From Mangrovimonas sp. TPBH4 (lineage in GTDB: Bacteria > Bacteroidota > Bacteroidia > Flavobacteriales > Flavobacteriaceae), in NCBI RefSeq assembly GCF_001280505.1, contig NZ_LBIO01000066.1, positions 1 through 64,000 on the forward strand: a DNA stretch of 64,000 nucleotides, written 5' to 3'. The notes beneath the pieces are model-generated. The model was not told the origin of the DNA, did not search any database, and saw nothing but the letters and a program-made list of their open reading frames with translations. A program made the position numbers and the translations under genes. Position 1 is the stretch's first letter; each line of letters starts with the position of its first letter. Positions 25,676-36,700 of the stretch are shown here, piece by piece.

Positions 25676-26767
25676 ATGTTAACCAAATGCCTTTCACTAA
25701 AAGCTCCAGTTTATTTTTTTAAGAACCCTATCCTCGCTGCAACCAAGCTTATTTCTTTTTTGGTGCTACTTGGGTTGTTGTTTTCGTGCAGTTCCAATGA
25801 ACTAACAGATGTGGAACCTGAATCTGTTATGTCTACTTCTTCAGCTAAAGCTTCTTCTTCCCCAGGTGTTCCCCAATTGATGTATGAGGGAATTGTTGGC
25901 GGAGCAGGGAGTGCTATTGGTCCTGGCGGGGATTTATTTGTGACAGAAACCCTAACAGGAGAAATTTCTCGATTTAATTTGAAAACCTGGGAAAAAACAA
26001 CCTTTGCCAGTGGTTTGCCAACCATGATTCCCGATGTGGGGATAGGAGGTGCTATGGACATTGCTTTTATTGGGGGAACAGGCTATGTGTTGGTTTCCTT
26101 GGTCGGTCCTTTTTTCGGAACTACTGATTTGGTTGGGATTTATAGAATAGATGGTCCCAATAGCTTTACGGTGATTGCAGATCTCGGAGCATTTTCTGAG
26201 GCAAATCCTCCAAATACAAGCTACTTTTTGCCAATGGGCCTGCAATATGCCATAGAAACGTATAAAGGCGGTTTCTTAGTTACCGATGGACACCACAACC
26301 GGGTATTGCATGTGACTACTGACGGGATCATCTCTGAAATGAAAGCTTTTGCAAATATCGTACCTACGGGCATAGCGGTATCAGGGAATACTATTTATAT
26401 GGCAGAGGCGGGACCTGTGCCTCACAACCCCGAAGATGGCAAGGTAGTTTACTTTACCGAAAATTCAACCTATGCGCCACCTGTAGCGTCGGGGTCACCT
26501 TTATTGGTTGATGTGAAATTAGGTCGTGGTCAAAGTTTGTTTGCACTTTCTCAAGGAGAATGGAATGGACTTGGAGAAGGTTCTGAAGCTTTTGAAAATA
26601 CGGGAGCATTGGTCAAAGCAAATCAAAATGGCACTTTTTCTGATGTAGCGACAGGTCTGGATAGACCAACATCTCTAGAGATTGTGAAAAACACTGCTTA
26701 TGTCGTAACTCGTGATGGTGAAATTTGGTCTGTGGATAACGTTTCTAGTGGACCTTATGGCAACTAG
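25676..26767 (+). CDS. ScyD/ScyE-like beta-propeller lipoprotein
   Basis: 363 residues. N-terminal lipoprotein signal with lipobox LLFSC and Cys38, preceded by an unusually long n-region. The mature part is an NHL/SMP-30-like propeller (GPGGDLFVTETLTGEISRF, then FLVTDGHHNRVLHVTTDG, then PTGIAVSGNTIYMAEAGP) in the pattern of proteins annotated as the ScyD/ScyE family, named from cyanobacterial scytonemin clusters; no scytonemin genes are near and the name should not be taken as function. Likely surface or periplasmic, exposed by a lipid anchor. It follows the HTCS gene by 180 nt in the same direction; control by that regulator is possible but unproved. A terminator lies 44 nt after the stop. 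Confidence 0.8.
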   Translation: MLTKCLSLKAPVYFFKNPILAATKLISFLVLLGLLFSCSSNELTDVEPESVMSTSSAKASSSPGVPQLMYEGIVGGAGSAIGPGGDLFVTETLTGEISRFNLKTWEKTTFASGLPTMIPDVGIGGAMDIAFIGGTGYVLVSLVGPFFGTTDLVGIYRIDGPNSFTVIADLGAFSEANPPNTSYFLPMGLQYAIETYKGGFLVTDGHHNRVLHVTTDGIISEMKAFANIVPTGIAVSGNTIYMAEAGPVPHNPEDGKVVYFTENSTYAPPVASGSPLLVDVKLGRGQSLFALSQGEWNGLGEGSEAFENTGALVKANQNGTFSDVATGLDRPTSLEIVKNTAYVVTRDGEIWSVDNVSSGPYGN

Positions 26768-26810
26768 GAAGGGGGAAAAGTAAATAGACTATTGGACAGT
26801 AATTAATATC

Positions 26811-26830
26811 GCCGACTTTGGTCGGCTTTA
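26811..26830 (+). terminator. Short intrinsic terminator before queG
   Basis: GCCGAC (26811-26816), TTTG loop, GTCGGC (26821-26826) then TTTA. A compact 6-bp GC-rich stem closing the lipoprotein transcript. Confidence 0.7.
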
Positions 26831-26861
26831 TTGTTTGGTTTTTTCGCTGTACATTGGCCCA

Positions 26862-27785
26862 ATGAAACCCCCGCAGGCCCATACAAAAAGTATTAAAGAC
26901 GAAGCCAAACGACTTGGATTTTTGTCCTGTGGCATTAGTAAGGCTGGATTTTTGGAAGACGAAGCTCCTCGATTGGAACAATGGCTTAACAGTAATATGC
27001 ACGGAGAAATGCGTTATATGGAAAACCATTTCGACAAGCGCTTGGATCCTACAAAATTGGTAGAGGGCAGCAAGAGTGTCATCTCTTTATTACTAAATTA
27101 TTTCCCAGAAAAAACACAGGAAGATACTTCGTTTAAGTTGTCCAAATATGCCTATGGAACAGATTATCACTTTGTCATCAAGGATAAATTAAAACAATTA
27201 CTTGAGTTTATAAATGAAGAGATTGGCGAAGTAAATGGACGTGCTTTTGTAGATTCGGCGCCAGTGCTCGACAAGGCTTGGGCGGCCAAATCTGGTTTGG
27301 GATGGATTGGAAAAAACAGCAATTTGCTCACCAAACAAGTAGGGTCCTTCTATTTTGTTGCAGAACTGATTGTGGACCTTGAATTGGAATATGACACACC
27401 AACAACCGATCATTGCGGAAGTTGTACCGCCTGTATCGATGCCTGTCCTACGGAAGCCATTGTCAATCCCTATGTGGTAGATGGTAGTAAGTGTATTTCC
27501 TATTTCACTATTGAACTGAAAGACAATATTCCTACAGAATTCAAAGGGAAATTTGACGATTGGATGTTTGGCTGCGACGTTTGTCAAGATGTCTGCCCTT
27601 GGAACCGATTTTCAAAGTCTCATAGTGAGCCGCTTTTCAATCCACACCCAGATTTGCTCTCCATGACCCAAAAGGATTGGGAAGAAATCACCGAGGAAAC
27701 CTTCAACAAAGTCTTTAAAAAGTCTGCAGTTAAGCGTACTAAGTTGACTGGATTGAAAAGAAATATTCAGTTTCTAAAAGATTAG
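26862..27785 (+). CDS. queG: Epoxyqueuosine reductase QueG
   Basis: 307 residues from the ATG at 26862; an in-frame TTG at 26835 was rejected because it overlaps the likely promoter. The N-terminal cobalamin-binding domain contains the conserved [19 protein letters not shown] and GKNSNLL stretch; two [4Fe-4S] clusters are supplied by [16 protein letters not shown] and [11 protein letters not shown]. QueG converts epoxyqueuosine to queuosine in tRNA anticodons, using B12 and iron-sulfur clusters. The C-terminal HEAT-like extension of longer QueG proteins is absent. TACATTGG at 26850-26857 may be its -7 element. Followed at 53 nt by maeB. Confidence 0.95.
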   Translation: MKPPQAHTKSIKDEAKRLGFLSCGISKAGFLEDEAPRLEQWLNSNMHGEMRYMENHFDKRLDPTKLVEGSKSVISLLLNYFPEKTQEDTSFKLSKYAYGTDYHFVIKDKLKQLLEFINEEIGEVNGRAFVDSAPVLDKAWAAKSGLGWIGKNSNLLTKQVGSFYFVAELIVDLELEYDTPTTDHCGSCTACIDACPTEAIVNPYVVDGSKCISYFTIELKDNIPTEFKGKFDDWMFGCDVCQDVCPWNRFSKSHSEPLFNPHPDLLSMTQKDWEEITEETFNKVFKKSAVKRTKLTGLKRNIQFLKD

Positions 27786-27805
27786 AGATTCATCCATAGG
27801 ATTAT

Positions 27806-27813
27806 TACATTTG
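27806..27813 (+). promoter_or_regulatory. -7 promoter element of maeB
   Basis: TACATTTG matches TAnnTTTG and lies inside a perfect palindrome ATTACA-TT-TGTAAT (27804-27817), 25 nt before the maeB ATG. No clear -33 TTTG was seen. Confidence 0.5.
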
Positions 27814-27838
27814 TAATTCATATTAATCCAATTTTTAT

Positions 27839-30142
27839 ATGAGCAAAGAAAGCAAACGCCGTGAGGCTTTGGTGTATCATGCCAAGCCAACTCCAGGGAA
27901 AATTCAAGTAGTTCCTACAAAAAAATACGCTAGCCAAAGAGATTTGTCCTTGGCCTATTCACCCGGGGTAGCGGAACCATGTTTAGAAATCGCTAAAAAA
28001 ACAGATAACGTTTATAAATATACAGCCAAAGGAAATTTGGTAGCCGTAATTTCCAACGGGACAGCCGTTTTGGGACTGGGTAATATTGGTCCGGAAGCTT
28101 CCAAACCCGTAATGGAAGGCAAAGGCTTGTTGTTTAAAATATTTGCGGATATCGATGTGTTCGACATCGAAGTGAATACGGAAAATATTGACGAGTTTAT
28201 CCAAACCGTAAAAAATATTGCGCCAACTTTTGGAGGTATCAACCTTGAAGATATCAAGGCGCCAGAAGCTTTTGAGATTGAGCGTCGTTTAAAGGAAGAG
28301 TTGGACATTCCAGTAATGCATGATGACCAACATGGAACTGCCATAATTTCTGCAGCAGCATTGATCAATGCTCTGGAATTAGCAGAAAAAAATATAGAGG
28401 ACGTTAAAATTGTAATTAGTGGTGCGGGAGCTGCCGCTATTTCCTGTTCTAGATTGTATCAGGCTTGTGGAGCCAAACTTGAAAACATGGTGATGTTGGA
28501 TAGTAAAGGTGTGATAAGAAAGGACCGCGCCAATTTAACCCCGGAAAAAGCTGAATTTGCCACTCACAGAAGTATAGATACCCTTGATGAAGCAATGGTA
28601 GATGCCGATGTGTTCATCGGTTTGTCAACAGCAGATATTGTCTCTCCTGAAATGTTAAAGGCAATGGCCAGCAATCCTATTGTGTTTGCAATGTCCAATC
28701 CGGATCCTGAAATAGCCTATGACCTGGCAATTGACACAAGGGATGATATCATTATGGCTACAGGACGGAGTGATCATCCTAACCAAGTAAACAACGTACT
28801 TGGATTTCCTTTTATTTTTAGGGGAGCATTGGATGTGCGTGCAACCAAAATAAACGAAGAAATGAAGATGGCTGCGGTAATAGCTTTGGCTAAATTAGCT
28901 AAAGAGCCCGTGCCGGAACAAGTGAATATAGCTTACGGCGAAACTCGCCTAACTTTTGGAAGGGATTACATCATCCCGAAGCCATTCGATCCAAGATTGA
29001 TTGCCGAAGTACCTCCAGCAGTGGCAAAAGCCGCTATGGATAGTGGTGTTGCCAAAGAGCCAATTACCGATTGGGGAAAATATCAAGAATCCCTTATGGA
29101 GCGTTTGGGCTCGGATAATAAGGTGGTTCGATTATTGTTGAATCGCGCCAAAATGAATCCTAAGCGTGTGGTCTTTGCCGAGGCAGATCAATTGGATGTG
29201 TTGAAGGCAGCACAGATAGCCCACGAAGAAGGGATTGCCTTTCCAATACTTTTAGGTCGAAGGGAAGAGATTGAAAAGCTAAAGTTGGAGATTGATTTTG
29301 ATGCGGATGTGCCAATCATCGATCCAAAATCGGATGAGGAGTTAGACCGTCTGAACAAATATGCAGAGGTATATTGGCAACAGCGCAAGCGTAGAGGAGT
29401 GACTTTGTATTCGGCTCAAAAAGTAATGCGTGAACGCAATTATTTTGCGGCTATGATGGTAAACGAAGGAGATGCCGATGCCCTTATTTCTGGGTATTCA
29501 CGTAGTTATCCTTCAGTGGTTAAGCCTATGTTGGAGCTTATAGGGATGGCCAAAGGCGCTACCCGTGTCGCTACCACCAACTTGATGATGACACGCCGTG
29601 GCCCAATGTTTTTGAGTGATACCGCAATCAATATGGACCCATCTTCAAAAGATTTGGCGAAGATTGCACAAATGACAGCCAAAATTGTGAAAATGTTTGG
29701 AATGGAGCCAGTAATGGCCATGATTTCCTATGCCAATTTTGGTTCCTCCAAAAATGAACGTACCACCAAAGTAAGAGATGCCGTAGAGTATCTGCATAAA
29801 TATTACCCAGATTTGATTGTGGATGGAGAATTGCAAACAGACTTCGCTCTTAATAGTGAGATGTTGCAGGACATATTTCCGTTTTCAAAATTAGCCGGTA
29901 AAAAAGTAAATACACTTATTTTTCCAAATCTTGAGGCTGCCAACATTACCTATAAACTCTTGAAAGAGCTCAATCAAGCAGATTCCATTGGGCCTATCAT
30001 GATGGGGATGCGAAAACCAGTGCACATTTTGCAATTGGAGGCTAGTGTGGACGAAATTGTAAACATGACAGCCATTGCAGTAATTGATGCCCAACAGAAG
30101 GAAAAAAGGGAGCAGGAACTCAAGGCGTCAGAAGAAAAGTAA
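27839..30142 (+). CDS. maeB: NADP-dependent malic enzyme with phosphotransacetylase-like domain
   Basis: 767 residues, the length of MaeB-type fusions. The malic-enzyme domain has catalytic Tyr40 in SLAYSPGVAEPCLEI, the metal/substrate segment MHDDQHGTAI, and a Rossmann NAD(P)-binding region near IVISGAGAAAISC. From about residue 430 a phosphotransacetylase-like domain follows (GDADALISGYSRSYPSV). The enzyme decarboxylates malate to pyruvate, producing NADPH; the C-terminal domain is usually regulatory (acetyl-CoA) and not catalytic in this family, which is known from homologues. Flanked by queG and ruvA, without pathway link. Confidence 0.96.
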   Translation: MSKESKRREALVYHAKPTPGKIQVVPTKKYASQRDLSLAYSPGVAEPCLEIAKKTDNVYKYTAKGNLVAVISNGTAVLGLGNIGPEASKPVMEGKGLLFKIFADIDVFDIEVNTENIDEFIQTVKNIAPTFGGINLEDIKAPEAFEIERRLKEELDIPVMHDDQHGTAIISAAALINALELAEKNIEDVKIVISGAGAAAISCSRLYQACGAKLENMVMLDSKGVIRKDRANLTPEKAEFATHRSIDTLDEAMVDADVFIGLSTADIVSPEMLKAMASNPIVFAMSNPDPEIAYDLAIDTRDDIIMATGRSDHPNQVNNVLGFPFIFRGALDVRATKINEEMKMAAVIALAKLAKEPVPEQVNIAYGETRLTFGRDYIIPKPFDPRLIAEVPPAVAKAAMDSGVAKEPITDWGKYQESLMERLGSDNKVVRLLLNRAKMNPKRVVFAEADQLDVLKAAQIAHEEGIAFPILLGRREEIEKLKLEIDFDADVPIIDPKSDEELDRLNKYAEVYWQQRKRRGVTLYSAQKVMRERNYFAAMMVNEGDADALISGYSRSYPSVVKPMLELIGMAKGATRVATTNLMMTRRGPMFLSDTAINMDPSSKDLAKIAQMTAKIVKMFGMEPVMAMISYANFGSSKNERTTKVRDAVEYLHKYYPDLIVDGELQTDFALNSEMLQDIFPFSKLAGKKVNTLIFPNLEAANITYKLLKELNQADSIGPIMMGMRKPVHILQLEASVDEIVNMTAIAVIDAQQKEKREQELKASEEK

Positions 30143-30168
30143 CCTCCTCTCGTTGTAAATAATTTTAT

Positions 30169-30176
30169 TACATTTG
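30169..30176 (+). promoter_or_regulatory. -7 promoter element of ruvA-sprA
   Basis: TACATTTG matches TAnnTTTG, 23 nt upstream of the ruvA ATG and 26 nt after the maeB stop. The -33 region is not clear, so this is a moderate call. Confidence 0.45.
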
Positions 30177-30199
30177 AGAGGTTTAAATGAGGCTATTTA

Positions 30200-30781
30200 A
30201 TGATTACACATATTCAGGGGAAACTTGTTGAAAAGAATCCAACCGATGTCACCATAGATTGTAATGGAGTGGGCTACCTACTCCATATTTCTTTACATAC
30301 ATTCTCCAAAATTCCAGATCAAGAAAATTTAAAGTTATATACGCATCTTCAGGTAAGGGAAGATTCGCATACCCTTTATGGGTTTTCTTCTATTTCTGAA
30401 AGAGAAATTTTTCGCTTGTTGATCTCTGTAAGTGGGATTGGGGCCAATACGGCAAGGACCATGTTGTCCTCCTTAACGCCGAAACAAGTTAGGGAAGGCA
30501 TCGCCACTGGAGATGTGGCCTTGATACAGTCTATCAAAGGAATTGGAGCCAAAACCGCACAACGAGTTATTTTGGACTTGAAAGATAAAATTTTGAAAGT
30601 CTATGATATTGATGAACTTTCGGCCCCGCAAAGCAATACCAACAAGGATGAAGCGTTATCAGCATTAGAAGTTCTAGGATTTAATAAGAAGCAGGCAGAG
30701 AAGGTGATTGACAAGATTTTAGCAGAACAAGCCGATGCAAGTGTGGAATCCCTTATCAAGGAGGCTTTAAAAAAATTATAA
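30200..30781 (+). CDS. ruvA: Holliday junction branch migration protein RuvA
   Basis: 193 residues, normal for RuvA: N-terminal OB fold (MITHIQGKLVEKNPTDVTID), two helix-hairpin-helix motifs (LISVSGIGANTARTMLS and IQSIKGIGAKTAQRVI) and the C-terminal RuvB-binding three-helix domain (EALSALEVLGFNKKQAEKVI). RuvA tetramers hold the Holliday junction for RuvB, encoded at 18179. It is followed after 7 nt by sprA, so the two genes are probably cotranscribed, an arrangement also seen in other Flavobacteriia. Confidence 0.96.
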   Translation: MITHIQGKLVEKNPTDVTIDCNGVGYLLHISLHTFSKIPDQENLKLYTHLQVREDSHTLYGFSSISEREIFRLLISVSGIGANTARTMLSSLTPKQVREGIATGDVALIQSIKGIGAKTAQRVILDLKDKILKVYDIDELSAPQSNTNKDEALSALEVLGFNKKQAEKVIDKILAEQADASVESLIKEALKKL

Positions 30782-30788
30782 CAGAGAT

Positions 30789-33700
30789 TTGAGTACAAAT
30801 AACCCGATTTATACTATTTCAACCCGATCATACCTGCTTTTTAGTATCGTAATGCTTTTTAGCCTTTTCGGTTTTGCGCAGGAAGCAGAAGAACAAGATA
30901 CTACCAAAACAGGTTTTTCCATGGGAAGGATGACACTTCCCAATCCTAATAGCATTGTTTCAAAATATACTTACGACCCGTTAACTGATAGGTACATCTA
31001 CACCGAAAAAGTGGGGGAATTCAATATTAATTACCCTATTATTTTAACGCCGGCAGAATATTATAAGTTGGTGCTTCAGGAACAGCAAAAGGGATACTAC
31101 AAACAGAAAATTGATGCGGCAGAAGGTAAAAAAGAGGGAAGTGAAGAAGAACAAAAAAATCTATTGCCGGAATTTTATGTGAATTCGGGCTTTTTTGAAT
31201 CGGTGTTTGGAGGCAATACTATTGAGGTGGTGCCTCAGGGATCGGTGGAAATGGATCTAGGGGTGCTTTATACCAAGCAGGACAATCCAACCTTTTCGCC
31301 AAGGAACCGAAGTAATTTTACCTTCGATTTTGACCAAAGAATCAGCTTGAGTTTATTGGGGAAAGTGGGGACAAGACTTCAGGTAACTGCCAATTATGAT
31401 ACTGAGTCTACCTTTGATTTCCAAAACTTGATAAAATTGGAATACACACCTACCGAGGATGATATCATCAGAAAAATTGAGGTGGGTAATGTAAGTATGC
31501 CATTAAACAGTTCTTTGATTACAGGAGCCCAGAGTTTATTTGGGGTAAAAACCGAATTGCAATTTGGGAAAACTACCGTAACCGCTGTCTTCTCCGAACA
31601 AAAATCACAATCGCAGTCTGTTGTAGCGCAAGGAGGAGGTACTTTGGAAGAGTTTGAATTCTTCGCAAGGGACTATGATGAAAACCGACACTTCTTCTTG
31701 TCACAATATTTTAGGGAACATTATGATGAGGCCTTAAATAGATATCCGTATATCAACAACAATATTCAAATTACCAGAATTGAAGTTTGGGTGACCAACA
31801 GAAGCAATCAAACGGATAATGTCAGAAATATTGTGGCCTTCCAGGATTTGGGAGAATCGGATGTTATAGGGCTTGCGTCCCCACCTGCGGGGTTTGTGAA
31901 TGTGCCCGGAGGCGCGTATCCTGATAATGGGAACAATGATTTCGATCCTTTGAATATTGGCGGAGCAGGGTCTCAATTAACAGATGCGGTAAGGGATATC
32001 ACCACAGTAGAACAAGGTATTTTGACACCTGCCAATGAAGGGTTCGATTTTGGTAAGTTGGAAAATGCCAAGAAACTTCAAGAGGGATCAGACTATATTT
32101 TAAATACACAGTTGGGGTATATTTCCTTAAATCAAAGACTTTTAAACGATGAAGTATTAGCAGTTGCCTACCAATATACTGTGGGCGGCGAGGTCTACCA
32201 AGTAGGGGAATTTGCCAATGATGGTGTGGAAGCTACAGATGTTTCCCAAGATGTAAATTCAGAAAACCAAATAGTGAACAACAATAGTTTGGTGTTGAAA
32301 ATGCTGAAGAGTGCCATTACTAGTGTTGAACAGCCTATTTGGGACTTGATGATGAAAAACATCTATGATACAGGTGCTTTTCAATTAAGTCAGGAAGATT
32401 TTAAACTGAACATTTTTTACACCGAAGCTTCTCCTGTCAACTACATTTTACCTGTGGACGGGACTACATTCCCGCCATTCCATAACAATACAACAGATCC
32501 AACTGACGATACGGCAATAAGTGAAACCCCTTTAATTAGGTTATTCCACCTAGACCGATTGAATTATAATAATGATCCACAACTTGACGGGGATGGGTTC
32601 TTCGATTTTGTGCCAGGGCTAACCGTATTGACACAAAATGGAAAAATCATCTTCACCAAAGTGGAGCCTTTTGGACGCTACCTGTTTGATGTCTTGGATG
32701 ATGACAACAACCCTAACAACAACGATGCAGATTACGAACAGGATACCTATACTAACCCTAACCAAGAGAAATATGTATATGATATTCTCTATAAGCAAAC
32801 CAAAACGGCTGCCTTGGACGAATCTGAAAAGAACAAGTTCCAGCTTAAAGGGCGTTTTAAGTCTTCGGGGGGTGACGGAATTCCATTGGGAGCTTTCAAT
32901 GTGCCAAGAGGTTCTGTAGTGGTAACTGCCGGTGGACGTGTGTTAGTGGAAGGAATCGATTATACGGTGAACTACCAATTGGGGCGTGTTCAAATTTTGG
33001 ATGAGGCCTTAAAAGCGTCGAATACGCCTATCAATGTATCCGTTGAAAACAATGCGGTTTTTGGACAACAAACAAGACGCTTTGCAGGGGTGAATGTGGA
33101 GCATCAATTCAATGAAAATTTTGTATTGGGTGGAACTTTCTTGAATTTAAGTGAGCGCCCAATTACCCAAAAGGCCAATTACAATACAGAGCCTATCAAT
33201 AATACTATTCTGGGGCTTAACGGTAACTATTCTACCGAAGTGCCATTTTTGACTAGAATGGTTAACAAATTACCAAACATCGATACGGATGTGCCATCCA
33301 ATATGTCGGTAAGGGGCGAGTTCGCCTATTTGTTGCCAGGGGCTCCAAAGGGAACCGATTTCAACAATGAAGCAACTTCATATGTAGATGATTTTGAAGG
33401 GACACAAGGCGCTATCGATTTATTGTCACCATTGACATGGTACCTGTCGAGTAGGCCTGTTGGACTTGGTCGCAACTACCCTGGATTTGGAGGTGAAGAT
33501 GACAACGGCTTGCAAAATGGTTTTGACCGTGCCTTTTTGAACTGGTATACCATTGACCCTATTTTCTATAGCACACAGAGGCCTAGCGGAATTAATGACG
33601 ACGATATCTCTAACCTTTACACCAGAAGGGTATTTATAGATGAGGTGTTCCCTCAAGTAGATTTGGTCCAGGGCCAAAGTACGGTAATCTATACCTTGGA

Positions 33701-36700
33701 TTTGGCTTACTATCCTTCGGAACGTGGACCGTATAACTTTGAAGATTCTGCTGCCGATGGAGAATTGGATAACCCGATGGATTCTTGGGCGGGGATTACC
33801 AGACAGATTACTTCTACCGATTTTGAGCAGGCGAATGTTGAATATATAGAATTCTGGGTTCAGGATCCATTCTTGGATAACCCATCAAATCCGGGAGGTA
33901 CCTTAAGTATCAACTTGGGGAATATTTCCGAGGATATTCTTAAGGACGGTAAAAAGCAATTTGAGAATGGATTGCCGGAAGATGGGAATATTGAATTTCT
34001 TCAGAACAACTTGTCTGTTGACAAACCATACGTCGTTCCGCAGAACCAATCCTTGATCTATACATTTGCCACAACAGGCCAGGAGCGTACCAACCAAGAT
34101 GTTGGGTACGATGGTTACGACGATATTGAAGAAGCCCAAATGTTGAGTGAATTGGGAGTAGCTGGAAACTTTGGGGAAGATCCTGCGAAGGATAACTATA
34201 CTTACTTCCTAAATACGGAAGGAGATATTTTTGAGCGCTATAAAAAGTATAACGGTACAGAAGGGAATTCACCGGAAACCTTTACCGATACTAATAGAGG
34301 TTCAACAACCCAACCAGATGTGGAGGATATCAATAGGGATAATACCATGAACACGATCAATAGTTATTTTGAATATAACATTGATATCAAGCCTTCCACT
34401 TTAAACGAGAACAACGAAAAAATCAACGATATCAAAACCCGTGAAGTAACCTTGCCTAATGGTGAAACCAGAGAAGTGGTTTGGTATCAATTTAGAATTC
34501 CTATCAACGCGTCTGATAGAGTTGCCGTTGGTGGTATTACCGATATTAGATCGGTGAGATTTGCCCGTATGTATTTAAAGGAATTTACCCAACCTACTGT
34601 ATTGCGTTTTGCTACCTTGGATTTGGTGCGTAGTGATTGGCGTCGTTTTACGGGAGACTTGGATAATGATCCAACCAATGAAAGTCCAAACTTGGAATTT
34701 AGTACAGGAGTTGTTGGCCTTCAAGAAAACGAAGGTAACTATGTGTTGCCACCAGGAGTGGAATTGGAAGAGTTGAATAACAACAACAATATTGTACGCC
34801 AAAATGAGCAGTCGCTTGTAGTAAAGACATGCCAATTGGAGGCAACAGATTCCAAAGGGGTATTCAAAAATATTAATATAGACATGCGTCAGTACAAAAA
34901 ACTGCGAATGTTTATGCATGCCGAAAATGGGGAATCCGGTACTTTGAATGATAACGACTTGGTTGGATTCATCAGGATGGGTAATGATTTTACCGATAAC
35001 TTCTATCAAATTGAAGTACCGTTGCAAGTATCTTCGGGAGGTATTTCGGCCACAGAAGTATGGCCGGAAGAAAATGAGATCAATTTGCCTTTGGAGCTAT
35101 TGCAACAAATTAAATCTAAAGGAATTTTTGACGGGTCTTTAAGTAATGACGATCCAACATTCTATAATGTAGATAATGGTGAGGTAAGTGAGAACCCGGT
35201 TCCTGAGTTTTCTGAATATACAGCAGGGCAACAGCGTATCGCCATTAAAGGAAATCCTAATTTTGGAGACATTAGGGTGTTAATGGTAGGGCTTAAAAAC
35301 ATTAGCTCGGCACAAACTGGAGGTTCCGGTTATGATGTCTGCGGTGAGGTGTGGTTCAATGAGCTTCGCCTATCCGATTTACATAACGAAGGTGGTTGGG
35401 CTGCCGTTGTTGGAGTGGATGGTAATGTGGCCGATTTTGCCAATGTAAGTGCTACGGGAAGACAAAGTACTTCTGGTTTTGGTTCGGTGGAACAAAGACC
35501 GAATGAAAGAAGTAGGGAAGATGTTCAGCAGTACAATGTGGTGACTAATGTGAACCTTGGACAGTTGCTGCCTAAAAAATGGGGGATTCAGGTACCATTC
35601 AATTATGGGCAAGAAGAAGAAATGATTACCCCTAAATATGATCAATATTACAACGACCTTACCTTGGAGTCACGTTTGGATGCTGCCACTTCCGAAGATG
35701 AAAAGAAACAGATCAGGGAGCAGTCTGAAGATTATACCAAGCGTAAGAGCATCAATTTTATTGGGGTGAAGAAGCAACGGGCGGCAGAGGCCAAGCCTCA
35801 TTTGTATGATCCTGAGAACTTAACTTTCAATTACTCTTACAATAAAGTGGAGCATCGGGATTTTGAGATTGAGAATTCCTTAGACCAAAGGGTAAGGGCC
35901 GGAGTGAACTACAATTACAATTTTGCCCCTAAAAAAGTGGAGCCTTTTAAAAAGAACGATTCCTTGTTTACAGGAAAGTATTGGAGGATTCTTAAAGATT
36001 TCAACTTGAATGTAATGCCAACAAGTTTCTCGGTGAATACAGATATTATCCGCCAGTTCAATAAGCAGAAATTTAGAGAGGTTGAACTTACCGGTAATAA
36101 TATTGGACTTGAAGAATTGTATCGAAGAAACTATACCTTCGATTTTCAGTATGCCTTAAATTATAATGTTACCGATAATTTGAGTTTTAATTTCAATGCA
36201 TCCAATAACAACATTGTACGAAATTATTTTATTGATGATCAAATCAACGGAAGACAAGACTCAAGTTTAAATGTTTGGGATGGCTTCTTCGATCTAGGAG
36301 ATCCAAATATCCAGAACCAACAGTTCCAGCTGAACTATGAAATTCCGTTGAATAAAATTCCAACTTTGAGCTTCTTGAATGCTACCTATTCTTATACAGG
36401 CGATTTTCAATGGCAAAAAGGCTCGGATTTGAACACTAATTTTGAGTATACCAATGAGGATGGTGTAACCAACTATTACGATTTGGGGAACTCTATACAA
36501 AACGCCAATACCCATGCTATAAATTCCTCCCTTAATATGGAGAAACTTTACAGTTATTTGGGCTTGGTTAAAAAGCGCTCCAGACGTACCACTAGGCAGC
36601 CGCAAACAAGAGGCAAGGATGGTAAGAGGGTTGTGAATGGAGCCGACGCCCGTAACCAATCCAATAAGAAGCAAAGTAAAGTAGTGGGAGCTGCAGTGGA

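Noticed and set aside
25676-26767. Scytonemin biosynthesis locus suggested by the ScyD/ScyE-like gene
   Set aside because: No other scytonemin genes are near; the family name only reflects similarity of a propeller fold.
34575-35027. 150-codon minus-strand frame inside sprA, and similar ones in the same gene
   Set aside because: Antisense shadows of a confidently identified gene; translations show no family pattern.
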